A DNA stretch of 64,000 bases, taken from positions 1,798,001 through 1,862,000 of the forward strand of contig JAVLRN010000003.1 of NCBI GenBank assembly GCA_032821775.1, written 5' to 3'. The DNA comes from Sanguinoderma infundibulare. Lineage: Eukaryota > Basidiomycota > Agaricomycetes > Polyporales > Polyporaceae. The notes under the pieces are model-generated. The model was not told the DNA's origin. It ran no database searches and saw nothing but the letters and a program-made list of their open reading frames with translations. Positions within the stretch are counted from its first letter, which is position 1, and each line of letters opens with the position of its first letter. Positions 61,564-64,000 of the stretch are shown here, piece by piece. The translations under genes were made by a program, and so were the position numbers.

Positions 61564-61839
61564 GTTGACTGTGCGCGGACAAGAGAGGACTCGATTAGAG
61601 GGGGGAACGGACAGGCGTACGTGTCCTGGGTGTATTTAGACGACCTCGAGCTGAATGACCGCAGCACGTCGTGCCTACAGCGTATCGGACTATGATCAAA
61701 GGCGTGCGCGAGGACAAGACGAGGGCCGCTCGAGGACGGCATCCCCGCGGCATGGCACGTGACATTACAGTGGCTCTTGAGTTGTAAAGTGGCAAGTCTT
61801 AGCCTAAGGCGAGCACAAACTTCCACTTCATCGTCGACC
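61564..61839. promoter_or_regulatory. Shared divergent promoter, AAA ATPase / Tom20
   Basis: 276 bp between the two start codons. No clear TATA box. Both genes must initiate here. Confidence 0.5.
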
Positions 61840-62619
61840 ATGTCCTCCTCCTCCCGGACGTCCACCGTGGCCACAGTCGCGGCCGTGACGGTCCTTAGTG
61901 GCCTTGTTGCCTACGCCGTTTATTTCGACTACAAGCGTCGAAATGACAGCGACTTCCGCAAGAAACTGCGTACGTGGTCCGGACCTCCACCTCTGACACA
62001 CTCAAGTGCTCACATCCGCCACAGGGAAGGAAAAGAAGAAAGTCACTAAGCAGACGCAACAAGCCCAGGCTGCTGTCGAGACCGAGTCAGCGGTCGGCGC
62101 GGCAGCCATCAAGGACGCTCTGTTGAAGATTCGGGCGGAGGAGGTCCCGGCTTCTCCGGATGAGAAGGAGGGGTACTTCATGATGCAAGTCCAAATCGGC
62201 GACCAGCTCGTCCAGAAGGGTGAGCACCATGTCTTTTGAATGGATGCGCACACTCTGATGCGGAAACGTTAGGCCCATCCTTCTACCTTCCCGCTGCTTG
62301 CGCGTTCTTCCGGGGACTCCGTGTCTACCCCTCCCCTGTTGAGTTCATCATGATGGTTCAGCAAACCCTTCCTGCACCCATCTTCAAGGTACGTACCATG
62401 GCATTTCTTTTCATGACGATGTCCTGACCCAAAATCCAGATCTTCATGGAATTGGTCAACGCGGATGTGAGTATGCCTGTCTCAGAGAACTCGACGGCGC
62501 AGCGTGAGGAGTCTGCAGAGGAGGTGGAGACGAGCCCGACGCGCTCAGGTCCTCCGTCCGAGACGTCCTCACAAGAATGGGACCAGCTCACGGACCCTGG
62601 GAGCCAGGCGGCGCCATGA
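61840..62619 (+). CDS. TOM20: Tom20, mitochondrial import receptor (short form)
   Basis: Outer-membrane receptor that recognises presequences. Start MSSSSRTSTVATVAAVTVLS with one transmembrane helix (about residues 9-29) and a basic flank YKRRNDSDFRKKL. Exons 2-4 give AIKDALLKIRAEEVPASPDE, EGYFMMQVQIGDQLVQKG and the Tom20 core SFYLPAACAFFRGLRVYPSP, VEFIMMVQQTLPAPIFK, IFMELVNAD. If the GTGAGT donor at 62467 is not used, the frame continues for a further 50 codons (SENSTAQREESAEEVETSP, PPSETSSQEWDQLTDPGSQ) to TGA at 62617-62619, giving a normal Tom20 with an acidic tail. The start codon is at 61840. See the long form for the alternative. Confidence 0.85.
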
Positions 62620-64000
62620 TTGTTGGACTGTCCAGACTCCCGCTCGTATTGATAGCACAAAACATAATCTCGACGCTGCACGCCACGCCCCGCCTTCCGC
62701 TTCCTCTGTGCTTTGCCGTCGACTCATTTCTAATATACTGTAATTTGCCCCTCTCCATGTTCTTCGCTGTCAGGTTGCCTCTCGTGTCGAAGGTAAGCCT
62801 TCGGTTTCAGAAAGCCGAATGTTGAGCTGAGTGCGCACGGGCGGTTTTGGTGTTAGGTTACTATGAACACTTCCCTCCTAAGCGTATGAACGTTTCTATC
62901 CATGCCGATGAATCTCAAGGCGACAAGCCTGCAAAGAAGATCCTCATCGCTTCCCAGGACTTCGAAGGTGGAGACATCATCTACACGGTAAGCCGTCTCA
63001 ACACTCGTTTTCCCTGAACGAGCTAATTCATCTGTGCTAGGAAAACCCTCTTGTCGTCGCCCTCGATGCCGATCTCGAAGGCAAAGGAACCCACTGCTCG
63101 TACTGCTTCCGCCCCGTCGAGGACGGCCAGAGCGTCGCAGCCGAGGCCGACAAGCTCGGTTCCGTCTTCTGCTCCAACGACTGCCAATCCAAGGCCAACC
63201 TCTCCTGGCACAACATGCTTTTCGGCCGCGACCCCGTCCTCCCCGCCGAGCTCGACCCCGGCGCGGTCGCGAACGCGGCCAACGCCGACGCCCGCGACAA
63301 GGCTCAGATCGCATACGTCGAATGGCTCAAGGCGCACAGCAAGCAGGCGAACGTCCTCGGCGCGCGCTTCATCGCGAAGACGGTCGCGCACGAGACGTCG
63401 AAGCTCGTCCAGGCCAAGGAGAACGTGCTCCACGAGGAGGTCAAGCAGCTCGCCGACGGCGGCGATCTCTACGGCATCTCGGACCACATGGAGCGTCTGC
63501 GCTTCGTCGAGGGCAACGTCACGGACGAGGAGGTCAAGCTTCTGAGGGCGATCTTTGAGGCGGCACTGCCTGGTCTGGAGCAGTCGGTCTACGAGGAGCG
63601 GCTTGCGATCCTCGTCGGCAAGATGGCGTACAACGCGATCGGTGTCTGCCCCGAGGGTGGCAGGGACGACAAGGTGAGTCTCATGCCTGTTCCTCGGCGG
63701 ACCCCGCCAGTCTTACCATACCTCCAGCCTATTTCTGAAGCGCGGCCGGAGGACCAGGAGAGGACGCGCACGCCGCACGGCACTCAGCGCCAGCTCGGCA
63801 GCGGTCTCTTCCTCACCTCGTCATACGTAAGTCGCCCGTCCACTCAAGGCCCCTTATCACGCATTTCTCACCCGCGAGCTGTGTCGCATCTCCTTCAGCT
63901 CGCACACTCCTGCGACCCGTCCACCCGCCCGTCCTTCGCCGTGGGCTCGAACGAGCTCCGGCTCATCGCCACGCGCCCGGTCAAGAAGGGCGAGGAGCTC
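61840..64000 (+). CDS. Tom20-SET domain fusion protein (long form, 3' end outside window)
   Basis: Splicing 62467-62773 (GTGAGT...CAG) joins the Tom20 core in phase to a 19-nt exon, 62774-62792 (VASRVE plus one base), and then, across 62793-62856, to GYYEHFPPKRMNVSIHADES. It continues KKILIASQDFEGGDIIYTEN and a Cys-rich cluster (CSYCFRPVEDGQ, SVFCSNDCQS) resembling the MYND/zinc region that interrupts SMYD-type SET proteins. Later exons read AKTVAHETSKLVQAKENVL, LEQSVYEERLAILVGKMAYN and the SET signature SSYLAHSCDPSTRPSFAVGS, followed by ELRLIATRPVKKGEEL at the window edge. SET proteins methylate lysine. Here the catalytic domain would be held at the mitochondrial surface by the Tom20 anchor. 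No stop is in the window. Confidence 0.8.

Overview
This window is nuclear DNA of a filamentous basidiomycete, most likely an Agaricomycete of the wood-decay (polypore) type. The genes are dense and broken by many short GT-AG introns of about 50-70 nt. The best-recognised proteins have fungal relatives, and there are three P450s of the CYP63 type, a family best known from Phanerochaete and related wood decayers. All assignments were made by reading the sequence by eye; no database search was run. I see no rRNA, tRNA, CRISPR array or complete transposon.

Layout. 0-3.4 kb: exocyst subunit Sec10 (+). 3.5-8.9 kb, all (-): a mitochondrial enoyl-CoA hydratase of the AUH type, a Ser/Thr-rich single-pass membrane protein, and two orphan proteins. 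9.5-12.3 kb: a convergent pair, an ACMSD-like amidohydrolase (+) and quinolinate phosphoribosyltransferase (-). 12.6-18.1 kb: a Kre9/Knh1-like GPI protein (-), a Gemin2/SIP1 homologue (-), a Lys-rich nuclear-looking protein (+) and an Arg/His-rich orphan (-). 19-26.4 kb, all (+): a protoglobin-domain protein, a dual-specificity phosphatase and a long alpha/beta hydrolase. 27-31 kb: two alpha-tubulin genes in tandem (+). 31.2-32 kb: a solitary copia-type gag-like frame broken by one TAG. 32.4-39.2 kb: a Bin3/MePCE methyltransferase (+), a glycerol-3-phosphatase-like HAD enzyme (-), exocyst subunit Sec15 (+) and Arf1 (-). 39.7-55.9 kb, all (-): two adjacent CYP63-like P450s, CPSF2/Cft2, glutaminyl-tRNA synthetase and a third CYP63-like P450. 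56.5-61.6 kb (-): a GPI-tailed GH79 glucuronidase and an AAA ATPase. 61.8 kb to the right edge (+): Tom20, which by splicing is also the N-terminus of a SET-domain protein cut off by the window end.

How the genes relate. Most are independent housekeeping genes. The links that stand out are the two kynurenine/NAD-branch enzymes placed tail to tail, the two directly interacting exocyst subunits about 31 kb apart with Arf1 beside one of them, the tandem alpha-tubulins, and the CYP63 set dispersed around two essential genes. The most unusual locus is at the right end: retaining or removing one 307-nt intron decides whether the locus makes plain Tom20 or a Tom20-SET fusion.
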